A DNA stretch of 64,000 bases. It comes from Odontocerum albicorne (Eukaryota > Arthropoda > Insecta > Trichoptera > Odontoceridae). The stretch lies in NCBI GenBank assembly GCA_949825065.1, contig OX463859.1, forward strand, positions 5,122,217-5,186,216, read 5' to 3'. Positions 24,899 to 36,568 of this stretch are shown piece by piece (the first letter of the stretch is position 1; the number at the start of each line of letters is the position of its first letter). The position numbers were made by a program, and so were the translations under genes. A model generated the notes under the pieces. The model did not search any database, had not been told where the DNA came from, and was given only the letters and a program-made list of their open reading frames with translations.

Positions 24899-25470
24899 AG
24901 GCGCGTCCAGAAAGTAAAGAACGATTGCGCACCACACCCTGCGCTAATCCCCCACCACAGCGATCGTATGCGCGCCAGTTAGCTCCTTTTCTCGCTTCAG
25001 TGTGAACCGAGCTTTGTTGCTGAACGGTCGTGTGTCTTTGTTCTGTAACCTTTCAAAATGGCTGCGCCCATCGAAAATCCCGCCAAATGTGAAGTGCGTA
25101 ATGTCATTCGTTTTCTGAATTCACAAAATGTTCGGCCTATCGAAATTTATAGGCAACTTTAAACACAGTACATGAATCTTTCCCATAAATTTCATGATCG
25201 CTCCTACATGAAATAATGACAGAGCACCTTGGCTACAAAAAAATGTGTGCTCGGAAAAGAAAAACCGAATCTCAACACCAGAAAAGTGATGGCAACAGTT
25301 TTTTGGGACCGAAAGGGTTTGATCCACGTAGAGTTTATGCCAAGAGGACACACAATAAACTCAAAGGCCTATTGTGAAACTCTTCAACGACATAGACGCA
25401 CCATTCACCAAAAAGGCAATATCCCAACATACCAAGAAGAAATCTTGTAGTATAAACGCACTCCCTAAAG
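24899..25470 (+). mobile_element. mariner-like element, truncated and deleted
   Basis: The left end GGCGCGTCCAGAAAGTAAAG is a mariner-type TIR. The frame starts at 25058 with MAAPIENPAKCEVRNVIRFL and NSQNVRPIEIYRQL, then jumps after an internal deletion to VFWDRKGLIHVEFMPRGHTI and YCETLQRHRRTIH with frameshifts. The catalytic D1 region and right TIR are missing. Related to, but distinct from, the mariner at 46410. Confidence 0.8.
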
Positions 25471-25780
25471 TAGATAAATCTCAAAAATTTATTTTGTACT
25501 TTCTCCACCACTTGAGAGGAACGAATTCCCCGCGGGCTCTACATTCCAATTTGCTACAAACCAGCGCACTGTAGAGTCTACAGTGTGCTGGTACTTCTAC
25601 AGTGTAGAGGGACCTGAGAACCTCTCCTACATATGACTTAGAGACTCGTATCACAATCCCTAGTACCCTATAAACAAACTATAGATGTTGAATACATAAC
25701 GGTTCTACGCCAGTATTCTTCTCAATTTATGGTATTGACTGGAGGCTGTTGATCTATTCTTTATTTGTCTATTTTTTATT
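25471..25780. other. Intron 1 spacer
   Basis: gcgggctctacattccaa is weakly LINE-like; otherwise nothing recognised. Confidence 0.3.
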
Positions 25781-25787
25781 TGTAACT

Positions 25788-26460
25788 AGCTGTACCCGGC
25801 CACACGTTGCTGTGGCTTAGTCTTTTATTTTAGTGATCCTCGATCTTTTTATACATATAAGCTATATTTGTTTTAGCGATTATATTTATTTTAACGATAC
25901 TCGAAATATTTCAAAACAAATAAAATGTTAGTTGGATATTTTTTACAAATTTAGTATTAGTTCTGCCAAATATATTTCCTGCGCTTGCGCTATAAAGTCT
26001 AGATTCAGCTATATTAAGATTTTTTCAAGCTGCTATGACACAATGGAACTTATCCTTATTAACACAAATGTTATTTTGACGTATCTCGGATTCTAACCTA
26101 TTTTTCGTCTGTAATAAATGTATCGTAGAATTATTGTTCAAAAGGAAATATTTATTATTAAACATTAAAGTATTTATATAGATTTAATTATTTAATATTA
26201 ATTCCGAAACGTCGAAAATGCAATGTGACATAACTGTCAGTTTAGTTCGTCCGTGTCCCCTGCAGGAGGCGCTAACGTTATTTTTTCTGATTTCTAAACT
26301 TTTTTATATACACCGATATATAAATAAAAATATATACTATACAAAATTTCTGTATACAAATGTCAACTTTTGTCGAAATTTCAAAGCGATCGGTAGAGAT
26401 TTTTCGGAGATTAGTCATTTTCTATATACGAACATTTATATTTTTATTTATATAGATTTG
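25788..26460 (+). repeat. Dispersed repeat, long copy
   Basis: Starts agctgtacccggccacacgt, a motif I recall as widespread in arthropod repeats, and ends tttttatttatatagat. The last 270 bp match 23050-23335. No coding region. Confidence 0.5.
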
Positions 26461-26871
26461 ATCTTCAATATCCCCTTTAGAGATATTTTGTTTTTTTTTT
26501 TTTTTTGTCATTGAGTTACAGTATTTTATTTTTATGTATTGATATTTTATGCATCATATTTTGAAAGATACACGTATCACGAATTATAAGAGTTTTTAAG
26601 AGAATATTGATACGTAATATATTTGATTTTTAAGTGTTTCGATGATATGTAAACACTCAAGTGTAGCCTATTGTTAAAATAAGTAAATAAAATAAGTCCA
26701 CATCAAGTAGCAACTATCCAAAGCGACTTATCCTCCGGTGGCGACACACTTGAGTATGAAAAGAATAGTAGGGACGACGGACTTAAGATCCAACATCACG
26801 GGAGAAGGAAAATGACTGGCAGTGCAGTAAATATACGTAAGTTGCTTAATGCCTAGAAATGGGCATAAGTA

Positions 26872-27422
26872 ACAGGTCTTTCAAATTGAGCGTTTTTTTT
26901 TTATTCTTGAATAAAACACACAATTTGGTTTGATTTCAAATTATTTTATTGGTCATTGAAGTATAATGTATGACATTTAAACACAAAAAAACAATCTCCG
27001 CCAAATGTCCACCTCTTGCAGCTCCACAGATGTCCCCTCTTTTGTTAATATTTTCGATGACACTTTGGCACAATTGCGTTTCTAACTCACCAATAACGCG
27101 AATAATTTCGTCCTTCGGCTCAGGAATTGATTGGGGGTCATTCTTATAGACCTGGTTTTTCACGTAACCCCAAAGAAAATAGTCCAACGGTGCCAGATTA
27201 CATGTCAGATCATATTGGCCACCCAATTAACATCACAGTTTCCAGAGATTACAATACATAAAATAATTCAACAATTTGAACGCGTTGTTGTATTGTATAC
27301 GACTCCATTTTTATAAATGTCATACATTACACTTCTCAAATGTCACAAGACCTAGGCAACTTCGCGATGCCATCTGTGTTTTATCCAAGAATTAAAAAAA
27401 CCGCTCAATTTGAAAACCCCTT
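26872..27422 (-). mobile_element. Tc1/mariner-superfamily (DUF4817-type) deleted element, copy 1
   Basis: TA flanks at 26870-26871 and 27423-27424. The ends acaggtctttcaaattgagc and ctcaatttgaaaacccctt are inverted. The minus frame keeps only a transposase C-terminus: LAPLDYFLWGYVKNQVYKND, PQSIPEPKDEIIRVIGEL and ENINKRGDICGAARGGHLAE. Copies 2 and 3 (28831, 37864) have the same extent, so this is an internally deleted family about 555 bp long. Confidence 0.8.
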
Positions 27423-27675
27423 TAGAACAAATTTTATATAAATTGATTGTTATCAAAGTATAAAGGACACCTACAACTAAAATACTTTTGTGGTTCTACC
27501 CGCCATCAAGATCTAGAGCCAACTTAACGATCTCCACAGGCGGACGAATTCATCAAACTGAAACCATTTTTTTGGGTACCATCTAAAATCAACCCCAAAA
27601 CTCCAGTTGGAAGTGAATCGTCTAACAAGCGTCATTGTAAATGAATTATATTGAAGATATTTTTCATTTCCTTAG

Positions 27676-27803
27676 GTCTCGGCACCCATGGTTTGACTGC
27701 GGACAGCAGTGGGGAGCTGATCTCTCTGCATGTGGCCCTGAAGAATGAGCTGCAAAAACATATCGAAACGTACAAATCTGCCGTGCACAAGCTGGACGAA
27801 CTG
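27676..27803 (+). CDS. Exon 2 of MIEAP-like gene (helical, coiled-coil-like)
   Basis: The acceptor is ttccttag and the donor is ctg|gtaaga, both good consensus sites. The first two bases complete a Gly codon with the last base of exon 1, giving AVQ-G-LGTHGL across the junction. The exon encodes about 42 residues; LHVALKNELQKHIETYKSAV and HKLDEL have heptad-like spacing of Leu, Ile and Val and may form a coiled coil. It ends in phase 0. It sits alone in repeat-rich intron DNA, 250 bp downstream of a DUF4817-type transposon copy. Confidence 0.75.
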
Positions 27804-28104
27804 GTAAGATATTTCAACAATATTATTTTTTATAAGTAGAAATGTGCGCCTTGCTTAGAATATCTGGCTTAAGAATGTTTGATAGAATAAGCAATGATTG
27901 AATTTAAAAGTATTTATATGTAGTTTAAAATCCAACATATATTTCAAGATGCATCTTTCAATAAATGTATAGTTCTTTATCAATGTTTGCCAACCAACCG
28001 GCGTTAGCGTAAAATATTGTATTATATTATTAGTATCATTGTAAACAGGTAAAATAAACACTGATAATGCTATATCAATTTCAATTGTTATTGTATAACA
28101 CTTT

Positions 28105-28275
28105 CGTTATGTGTAGTATAACTTGGCGAGCTTGTTGCTATGTGGCAATTTCTTCTAACGACCAGAAAGCTGTTAAAGAGACCTTCGGTGAAAACCAGAC
28201 ACGAATCATTTTTTTTTTGTCTAGGTTCTAGCTGGATTTGAACCCGCAACCTCCGAGTAGGCCACTGAAGTCCTC
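28105..28275 (-). mobile_element. SINE1 copy, diverged
   Basis: The minus strand shows gacttcagtggcctactcgg, GGTTCAAATCC as B-box relative, and ATTGCCACATAGCAACAAGC as tail. Poly(A) is not preserved. Confidence 0.6.
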
Positions 28276-28439
28276 TGTCTGTTATATGATGATCAATGAA
28301 AAGCAAAGAAAACTATTTGAAAGAAACAGCAAAGGAAATAAAACATCACACCCGGGTTTGTTTGTAGGAAATAACCAGATGGTTTTTAAACAGGTTTAAC
28401 GTGACAGCGCTCACTTCACTATTGGACAGTTTGTTCAAA

Positions 28440-28826
28440 GACTTCACAACTCACAAAATGTAAGTGAAAGGCATAATAGAGGAAGACAAATAAAGTATGG
28501 CTGGAACAAATGATTGATATATTGAAACGTAAAGAGTAACTTCAAATCATCTCAGAGGGCTCTTTTTCATCTACTCAACGCACCAGTGATAAGTTTCATC
28601 TTCATAATATACAGTGCAAATGTGAGTTTAAGGCGTGAGAGAGAAAGACCAAGGAAAGTATGGTCAGATCAAGTGAATGGTGTTTTGAGAGGGACACGTA
28701 GAAAGTCAGAAAAATCGCAGGAGCTGTATGAGAAGGTCTATGGACATACATGTCGAAATAGGAAAGTTTGGCGCTTTGTCCTTTCCGCTTATCCCCTCAG
28801 GGAGATGGTGTGATAATATATTTGCA
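28440..28826 (+). mobile_element. RTE-like LINE 3' fragment
   Basis: The + frame reads RERPRKVWSDQVNGVLRGT, KSQELYEKVYGHTCRNRKVW and RFVLSAYPLREMV-stop, the usual end of this LINE family. The DUF4817-type element inserted just after it. Confidence 0.7.
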
Positions 28827-28830
28827 TGTA

Positions 28831-29390
28831 AAGGGTCTTTCAAACTGAGTGGGTTTTTTGAATTCTAGGATAAAACACAGATGGCGTCGCGAACTTGCCT
28901 GAGTCTTGTGACTTTTGAGAAGTGTAATGTATGACATATATAAAAATGGAGTCGTATACAATACACAAACGCGTTCAAATTGTTGAATTATTTTATGTAT
29001 TGTAATCTCCGGAAACGGTGATGTTAATTGGCCACCAAGATCATGTGATCTGACACCATTGGACTTTTATCTCTGGGGTTACATGAAAAACCAGGTCTAT
29101 AAGAATAACCCCCAATCAATTCCTGAGCTAAAGGACGAAATTATTCGCGTTATTGGTGAGTTAGAACCGCAATTATGCCAAAATGTCATCGAAATTTTTG
29201 ACAAAAGAGTGGATATCTGTGGAGCTGCAAGATATGAACATTTGGCGGATATTGTTTTTTGTGTTTAAATGTCATACATTATACTTTAATGACCAATTAA
29301 AAGTTTTTTGAAATCAAAGCAAATTGTGTGTTTTATTCAAGAATTAAAAAAGATTGAATTAAAAAACCACACTTAATTTGAAAGACCCTT
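28831..29390 (+). mobile_element. DUF4817-type deleted element, copy 2
   Basis: TA flanks at 28829-28830 and 29391-29392; ends AAGGGTCTTTCAAACTGAG and TTAATTTGAAAGACCCTT. The frame reads CDLTPLDFYLWGYMKNQVYK, NNPQSIPELKDEIIRVIGEL, VDICGAARYEHLADIVFCV-stop: the C-terminal part of the transposase, including the D of TPLD. Confidence 0.82.
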
Positions 29391-29399
29391 TATATATAT

Positions 29400-30295
29400 T
29401 TTAGACAAAGAATGCTAATAATTTAATTACACACAGGTATGATTTCAGATTACTTATAAAACAAAAATGAAGTTTGTAATTAAAATCAGATGGTAACACG
29501 CTCGAAATCGAACTCAAGATAACAGATAGCTTAACAATTAGATAAACAATGTCGCTATTAACCAAAAACATCTAATATTCAATGTAAACAAAAATTCACA
29601 TAATAACAAAAAAAAGTATACATAATTAATGTTTTTTTTTGTATTCTTTCCCTTCAAGCAATAATTAGACATATTTCATAACTTTTATAATTCTTTGTTT
29701 TTTTTATAAATATTAACTAGAATCGTAATAGTTATATTATTCTGGTTACGTCTGCGTGTGAACTTAAAATATATAATTTCAACTTAATCGTGTGATTTTT
29801 GTCATTAATCTCGAGTCTTAACTGTCATTTAACGCAGTGCAATTGAGACTAGTTAAAATTTCTTTTGGTTAAAATAAAGTCGTAAATATGGCGAGATGTT
29901 ATTTTGAATAAGCCATAAAACTGTTCTAATCACAAGAAAATCTGTCAATTAAAAAGAGAAATTTGATACAAATTGAAAAGATTTATATAACACTTTTGAA
30001 TGTCATGTATTTTTTTTTTATTTGGTTGTAAATCATCGTGTTTCGAGTAATTAAATTACGCAAAAAATATTAACTACACGATTACTAAAATACAATAAAC
30101 TAGATCAACGATAGCCAAACTTTTTCACTGTCATCCCACGAAAAGTCTCGATGTCTCTCTGCTTAAAAATACAACGTGACAAAAGTCAAAATATGATAAG
30201 CGTATACTAAAAAGGTTTCAACATTATTTAACAAGATACCAAAAATAATTTCAAAAGACGAAAGCTTTTATTTTTACATTTCAGAGTCTTTGTGT
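29400..30295. other. Intron 2 spacer
   Basis: AT-rich, no feature recognised. Confidence 0.3.
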
Positions 30296-30299
30296 TTTA

Positions 30300-30920
30300 T
30301 TAATGGGGTGACAATATATAAATACGGAATAAAGGGATAAGGGTTGAATGTGAACTTAAGGCTGATGTGTTGAGTAAGGTTAGGTTAATAAACCCACAGG
30401 TAAGGTAAGGTTAATAAACCCACAGGTTAGGTAAGGTTAACGTGTTCCTCGCGGGAAGCACAAACGCCTGTGATCTGATCTGTAGCATTCCTTTGTGTAT
30501 TTTACGTAATGTTTAGTTTATCTCCTTTATTTAATGAGTCTCCTTAAGAGTAATGACTATTATTTATTATCAGAAAATTACTTGAATGTCATGTTTACTT
30601 GGTGGTGTAATCAAATATCAGTGGTTCTAAACAAAATACGCGTTTAAACTTAGAAATAAAAAAACGCCGAAATTGTGGCACGCACAGGATTCGTGGAATT
30701 TGATTTTTAACGCGGTGTACAGGTTAATAAACCACAGGTTAGGTTAGGTTAATAAACCCACAGGTTAGGTAAGGTTAATAAACCCAAAGGTTAGGTAAGG
30801 TTAATAAACCCACAGGTTAGGTTAGGTTAATAAACGAAAAACAAAGAAACGTAAGATGAAAAAGAACACTTTGAGATGGTTTGGGCATATAGAATGAATG
30901 AATGAAGAATCTGAGATCAT
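30300..30920 (+). mobile_element. RTE-like LINE fragment split by an aggttaataaaccc array
   Basis: ggatgaatgtgaacttaagg-type sequence breaks at 30378 (gagtaag) and resumes at about 30853 (atgaaaaagaacactttgag). The intervening DNA holds two clusters of an about 27-bp unit, aggttaataaacccacaggt, at 30383-30445 and 30720-30835. Confidence 0.6.
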
Positions 30921-30939
30921 ATAAGCAATAAAAAATTAA

Positions 30940-31145
30940 ATATAGGTTTATTGATAGCAACATAGTAAATGTCCATAATATATTTAAATACACTCCAAAA
31001 AACACATAAGTGGCAGAAAATACATTTAAAATAGAAGTTATCAAAAGGTCTGGTCTCATCTCATAACATCCCCCGGCCAAGATACGTCCCATCAATATAG
31101 GGCAAGCCCAGCCGCGAGGACACCAGATGTTTTTCAACCCACACC
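30940..31145 (-). repeat. Dispersed repeat (same family as 4040-4475)
   Basis: ataggtttattgatagcaac, gtctggtctcatctcataac and gcaagcccagccgcgagg correspond to the copy at 4055-4262. Confidence 0.6.
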
Positions 31146-31660
31146 TTTATGGAACGAATGAATAAAGAAAGACAAACAAAATAAATATATTCTGCAAATG
31201 TGTGTGGAAGGCATATGAGAGGAAGACCAAGGAAAGCATGGTTGGATCAATCAAATGATATTTGTAAATGACCAAGTCAGAAGTGCAAGGTGTGCGTGGA
31301 AGAGGTAGATCGAGGAAAACGTGGCGGGACCAAATGGACTAGATTTGAAAGAAGGTAAAGTGAAGTATACTATTAATAGAAGAGTTTGCATGACGAGATG
31401 TATGAATGTGGCGGAGGCGAAAGTTGTGTTCTTGGATAGAAAATTTTTGAGATCTGTTCTCTCCGCCTATCCCGCAAGGTACACGGCATAATGATATGTA
31501 TGTATGTAAAGAAAAAAACGACAAAGAAATCGTAGATAAACCTTAGGAGCTATATGAGAAGCTGTATGAATATAGGAGATATGTGACAAGATACGAAATT
31601 CAGGCGCTCTGTCATGTCTGCCTGACCCGACAGTAAAATGGCGTGATGGTATGTATATTT
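31146..31660 (+). mobile_element. RTE-like LINE fragments, two subfamilies in tandem
   Basis: 31150-31258 reads the gaacgaatgaataaagaaag and aggaagaccaaggaaagca block. From 31262 a second subfamily (gaccaagtcagaagtgcaag) runs to the AYPARYTA-stop-like end near 31500, followed by another 3' end to 31660. Confidence 0.6.
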
Positions 31661-31724
31661 AAAAATAGTTGATGTCAAAAAACAAAATGTTTTTTCGCAG
31701 ATGTAAAATGACTTTTTATTATAT

Positions 31725-32150
31725 TATATTATTACATACAGTATCTTATCGACCATTAAAATGGTTACAAGAGTTATAATCAAATAATAATTTTGAGAGC
31801 GCATGAATATACTATAAATACAATTTGTCACAAAAATTATAATAAATATCGAAAATCAGTACGCACATGCGTACCACCCACCACACATAAAATACAAACT
31901 TGAGACAGATCAAGGCTCAGGCAATCAAAGGCCTTAACATAATAAAATAAGGAAAAATAATAACAAAAATATGCATACACACGATCAATCCTTCAACATA
32001 TAAAATTTACAGATATCTCGAAAAGTTTGAGAGAAACAAAGTCAACGAAAAACAAGAGAGAAAAAGTAAAACAACGACAGTGACGCCGTGCCGTCATATT
32101 TATGGTTCAGACAAACTAAAACGCTCTCTAAGAGAACGATTTATTTTGTA
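31725..32150 (+). repeat. Dispersed repeat, uninterrupted copy
   Basis: Matches 8252-8428 joined to 9469-9740, showing the pre-insertion state of that locus. Confidence 0.6.
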
Positions 32151-32202
32151 CATATACGTAAGTTATTTAGGTTTAAATACGTTTAAAAATATTTTTTGTA
32201 CC

Positions 32203-32756
32203 TGTAATGTATCCCTACCAATGTTAATCTTATCATATACTCTTATCCACATCCAATAAATGTTATAAGTAATCATGCAAACCAATGCTAAGCTTATCAA
32301 TGTTATCTACATACAATTAGTGTTATCACATGTATGTCAAACTTAACTCAATGTATTATGTTTAAATTTATTATCTGTCGGAATTATCAGGAGCTGCTTA
32401 CTATCCAAATTCAATAAATATTTCATATCACTAAATAAAAGTAAACGGCGAACGAGACATTCCAAACAAATCGTCTGATATCGATTTGACCTTACAAGGG
32501 GCACCGATAACATACCCAACCAAAATTTCTTTGTTAATTATCTAAGGGTGCGTTATCGGAAGATGCTTCTCTTTAAATAGGACGTCATATCAGAGGCAGC
32601 AATCATTCTTCTTAAAGCCACTACGATGTTAACATCATCGTTATTATTACTTCTATAATACTGTTAATATTATACTTCAATGTAATTCAACGATTATACA
32701 AATAAAATTACACAGTTGAAATTCTAAAAGTGTTTTCGTTGCAAAAGGCCATAACA
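32203..32756 (-). mobile_element. LTR-like repeat, copy B
   Basis: On the minus strand begins TGTTATGGCCTTTTGCAACG and ends ACATTACA. It is homologous over its length to 9899-10395. It ends 139 bp before exon 3. Confidence 0.5.
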
Positions 32757-32895
32757 TACTTAATAAATCAACAAACAACTAAACAAAACCGGTTGAAGGC
32801 TGCAATTAAAAGACCTTAGGAAACGAACTATGGTATGTTGGGTATAACATTTATGTACAGGGCATTAATTATTCGTTTATCTTGAATCTCTATAG

Positions 32896-33146
32896 TCCAA
32901 CGTGACTCTGAATCAAGACCCAGCCTCCTCGTCGCACCAGCGTCTGCTGGCAACCACAAGAGGAGACATCCAGAGGCGGCTGATCGATAATAAGACTATC
33001 CTCACACTGGTGGATAGGCCCGTGCTGGGCGCGCTACCGCCACTAATCGCACAGCTGGCGGCCCGAGTGCAGAGCGACAAGGAGGTGCTCTCATGTGTCG
33101 GGCAGATCAGGAGACTAGACCCTACCCTGGAGAATGTCGACGAAAG
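32896..33146 (+). CDS. Exon 3 of MIEAP-like gene
   Basis: The acceptor is ctctatag and the donor is aaag|gtgagt. The frame starts in phase 0, matching the end of exon 2. The 83 complete codons encode a mostly helical stretch: SSSHQRLLATTRGDIQRRLI, DNKTILTLVDRPVLGALPPL and IAQLAARVQSDKEVLSCVGQ are visible in order, then IRRLDPTLENVDE. No enzyme motif is seen. The last two bases (ag) open an Arg codon finished by exon 4. An LTR-like repeat ends 140 bp upstream of the acceptor, so the exon sits close to inserted DNA but is itself intact. Confidence 0.78.
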
Positions 33147-33539
33147 GTGAGTCAAACGTATTTTTATAACTTCCTTTCATAATATTAAGTGGAACATTTA
33201 GCACAAGGAAGATATTTATTTATTTATTTTTTCATCAACCGTATTATATCATATACCTTATAATAATATTTTTAAAAATACAAGCAGTAAGTATTCTATT
33301 CATATTAAAGAAATATAATCCTGAAATTAAAAAAAAATAATATATAATTCAGTAGAGCGCCGATTATCCGGAGTTCAATTATCCGTGAGTTAGATTTACC
33401 GTGGTCCACTGTAGTAGTAGTTTTTTTAAAAGATACTCATAATCCCTGAAAAAAAAAAGTACATTTTTTTTAACGATGGTCCACGTTTTAAAAGTTACAA
33501 AGCAGTGGCCTAAACTGTTATAAAATCTATGGTTTAGAT

Positions 33540-34765
33540 CATAGGTTCCCAAACTGGGCAATATTGCCCACTTGTGGGCGATGAAGGAATCTTGGTGGGC
33601 AATACAGGCTTCGGGAGAATTTGGTGGGCCATGTGAGGAGTCAAATGGGCAATAACAGATTGTTGGAAAAATAATGTCGTGTAAAAAATGTTTTAAGCAT
33701 TTTATATTATATGTAAAGTCAATATTTTTTCCATGACATATAATGCGTTTTAGGGTATATTAAAATAGCCTCTCTTTAGCAGGTGTTTGTAGGGGAACGT
33801 GATGATGATTTTGATTGTTTGGTATTTAAATAAAATACGTCAATTAGCAATGCGGAAAGAGAGAGTGAATAAATCAATGAATAATAATTGATCATTAATG
33901 ATTAATGATGCTTTATTTATCGGTAAGTGGGTATTTATACATTTCAGAATGGGCGCGGGAGTGCGCCCGCAATATATTTTTATCTCGCTTCTGTGCGTGC
34001 AGAAATGGTCGATTGAAATATTGCAGACATCGCAAATAATATTGTGGGTAGACAATTTGTTTGCGAAAACGGCGAGACAGTGTGATGCGTTCTCTTTCTA
34101 CTGTGGAATGTATCGTAAATAGTATTTGTGGGTAAACAATTTCAATGTTTTGGAATGCGACCTTTGGACATATCCAAAGGTCGTTTCGTCGGTCGTTGAC
34201 CGTGTGTGTTGACAATATTTCAGCGACGACAGTAGTTCCTACAGCTCTAACCCTTTTTCCAGGTATGGGTACTTAGATAAGTAAACCACAGTCACAAAAA
34301 ATGGTACAACACTAATTTCTGCTAGTCATTAACCGACCAACTGTCAAAGGAAACATTTCTTTTCATGTTTCATGACTCTGAAAATTTTATTTTCATCCCT
34401 TCTTCGAAATTTCATGATACAAAACATACGTACTTATATTTGCTAGTACGAATATTTAAGCTACTTCATCGTACAGTTGTATTTATTATATTTTTTTTGT
34501 TTACAAGTGTATATTTTTTCATTTTTATTTTATTAAATAACTTTATAAATTCAATTCAAAATTATTTTATTTCCAAACTTCCTATGTGAAATTATAAAAA
34601 TGCACATGTTACATGAATATATTGGTGAATATAAAAAAAAATACGCATAGATACGCTTACTATTTACTATTATCTTAAATAGAGATACAGTTTTCCAAAG
34701 GGGGGCGATGAAAAATATTGACGTTGAAAAATGGGTGTCGAGTCAAATAAGTTTGGGAATCTATG
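33540..34765. mobile_element. hAT-like element with exact 8-bp target duplication
   Basis: GTTTAGAT is duplicated exactly at 33532-33539 and 34766-34773. The ends CATAGGTTCCCAAACT and AGTTTGGGAATCTATG are inverted repeats. 1226 bp with no transposase; the middle is occupied by an LTR-like repeat. Confidence 0.88.
33785..34225 (-). mobile_element. LTR-like repeat nested in the hAT element
   Basis: The minus strand has ggtcaacgaccgacgaaacg, a TATAAATACCC promoter-like box and CGATAAATAAAGCATC resembling a polyadenylation signal, in LTR-like order. Relatives are at 36669-37252 and 59885-60270. Confidence 0.45.
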
Positions 34766-35285
34766 GTTTAGATTATACCAATTGACTAACGCTAGTTGAC
34801 TAAGACAGTGTCTACCTGTGCACACACCGTCATGAAAATATGTAAATCCGGGGCTTCCAAATGTGGCTGTCGCGGTATTATAACAACGTTTAGTGGTTGA
34901 CTCTGTCAAACATTGAAAAAGTTTGTACCTTTACTTATCTAAAGTAACAAATTTTATCTAGTATTTCAACTCTTAAAATGCTAAACTCAATAATAACTTA
35001 AATTGGATTAACTGTGTTTTTCAACTATCCGGGTTCGAATGTTTCCCAATCATCACGGATAATCAGCGTTTTACTGTAATTATAAAAAAATAAACACATT
35101 AACACAATAAAACAATTCAAAAACACACAAATAAGCAAGTGGACTATTCAAAATATTTTAAGAACATAAAAATTTAACAATACACACATTTGATTATACG
35201 ATACAGAACCATCTCGAGTGAGGATGCCCGCACTTCACCACACCAAGCGTCATTTTTGACATTCATGCGGAAAGACTAGTAATAC

Positions 35286-35516
35286 AAGTACAGTACCCGG
35301 CGGTAAGTAATACACATCGGGCTTAAGAAAGAGACTGTCGGGCATAATCAGCGAACTTCGACTTTGTCTCTGACATTCATAGACGAGTTCCGTCGAGAGA
35401 CTGTTAGCGCATCGTGCGACAGAAACGACGCTTTACAAAGCCGAAGTTAGCCGATTATGGACGACAGTCTCTTTCTTAAACGCGATGTGTATTACTTACC
35501 GTCGGGTACTGTACTT
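35286..35516. mobile_element. Long-TIR hairpin MITE, copy 1
   Basis: Begins AAGTACAGTACCCGGCGGTA and ends with its inverse TCGGGTACTGTACTT. Arms of roughly 90 bp pair almost end to end, including taagaaagagactgtcg against cgacagtctctttctta. A second copy is at 63231-63466. Confidence 0.85.
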
Positions 35517-35825
35517 ATTCAATATTTTATAAATTCTGCAATAAGCCTTCTTTTATAGATCAACATACATTGGTAAAACATGTCGGCAATCTCAACGAAT
35601 TGCTTTCCCTAAAAATGCATTCTATATACTCGTATCATATAATGGAATTTCATTAATAATTTAATTAGTGGTACTTTGTTTACAGTGGAAAAAGCTAAGC
35701 AATTCAGGGCAATTTAAGTGAGAGTTGAAGATTTAATATTAAAAAAATTCAGTGTTGTTATTATGCTCACACATATTAATAACCTTTATGTTAGTTCGAG
35801 ATAGTAATAATTAATGCCAATTGTC
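35517..35825. other. Intron 3 spacer
   Basis: Nothing recognised. Confidence 0.3.
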
Positions 35826-35829
35826 TTTC

Positions 35830-36375
35830 TCCGCCGTCCTGTCCCTCATGTCTGAGGATGGCGGCAGCCCTCGATGACCCTTTAAATGATCTCATTCCAT
35901 CTGGATCAGTCCCGGGTTGATCAGAGAGTATCCGATATTGAAAATCCCGTCGCAGTCCTGATCAGGTCACTCCATCTCGTCGGAGGTGTTCCTCGATATC
36001 TCGTTCCTTCGACGCTTCCGACGACCACAAGTTTCTCCAGGCTATTCGGCTTTCTTCGCATACACAATAACGAGAAGTGATCCTTTATTTTGAGCTCGGC
36101 TAAGATAGACTGATTTATTCTCATGGCTATCCATGGTATCCGAAGCATTTTGCTCCAACACCACATTTCAAAGGCATCGATCCGTCGTCTTTTCGATTTT
36201 CTCATTGTCCAAGTTTCAACACCGTACAAAAGTATTGAGAAGATCAGTGTTTGGACGAGCCTCATTGTCGTGTTGTTTTTATAATAGTGCGGTCTTTTCA
36301 TATTTTCATGAGACGTCCCATAGCATTTTTGGCCATTCCGATTCTTCTACAAACATCCACCTCACAACCTCGTAG
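35830..36375 (-). mobile_element. RTE-like LINE 3' part, relatively well preserved
   Basis: The 126-residue minus frame has MRLVQTLIFSILLYGVETWT, RRRIDAFEMWCWSKMLRIPW and RGTPPTRWSDLIRTATG, the standard end of RTE-like endonuclease/reverse transcriptases (LYGxETW...DAFExxCxRxxLxIxW). It is the longest open LINE frame in intron 3. Confidence 0.75.
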
Positions 36376-36568
36376 TGTCGCTTAGACTAGAACCTAGGTA
36401 TATAAATTCATACGAGTAACTTATGCTGCACTCTTTCAACCGCGCTTATATGAACATCATAGCAAGGGGACCAAACACTGGACTTTTCATAACTTATTTC
36501 GCGCAAGGAGACATTGGAGATAATCTTAGTCACTGACAATGTGGAGGGTGACAGGAGCAGATGTATTC

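Larger units (their letters stand above)
33350..35076. mobile_element. pogo/Tigger-like element, interrupted
   Basis: Left end CAGTAGAGCGCCGATTATCC and right end (reverse complement) CAGTAAAACGCTGATTATCC form TIRs of the pogo/Tigger kind; TA follows the right end. Without the inserted hAT-like element (33540-34765) it is about 500 bp, non-autonomous. Confidence 0.6.

Noticed and set aside
30383..30840. Interstitial telomere repeat
   Set aside because: The unit is about 27 bp and holds TTAGG-like pieces only once or twice; it is not a run of TTAGG.
33913..34215. 100-residue minus frame inside the hAT-like element as a gene
   Set aside because: It overlaps other frames in the LTR-like repeat, and the homologous copies at 36669 and 59885 do not keep it open.
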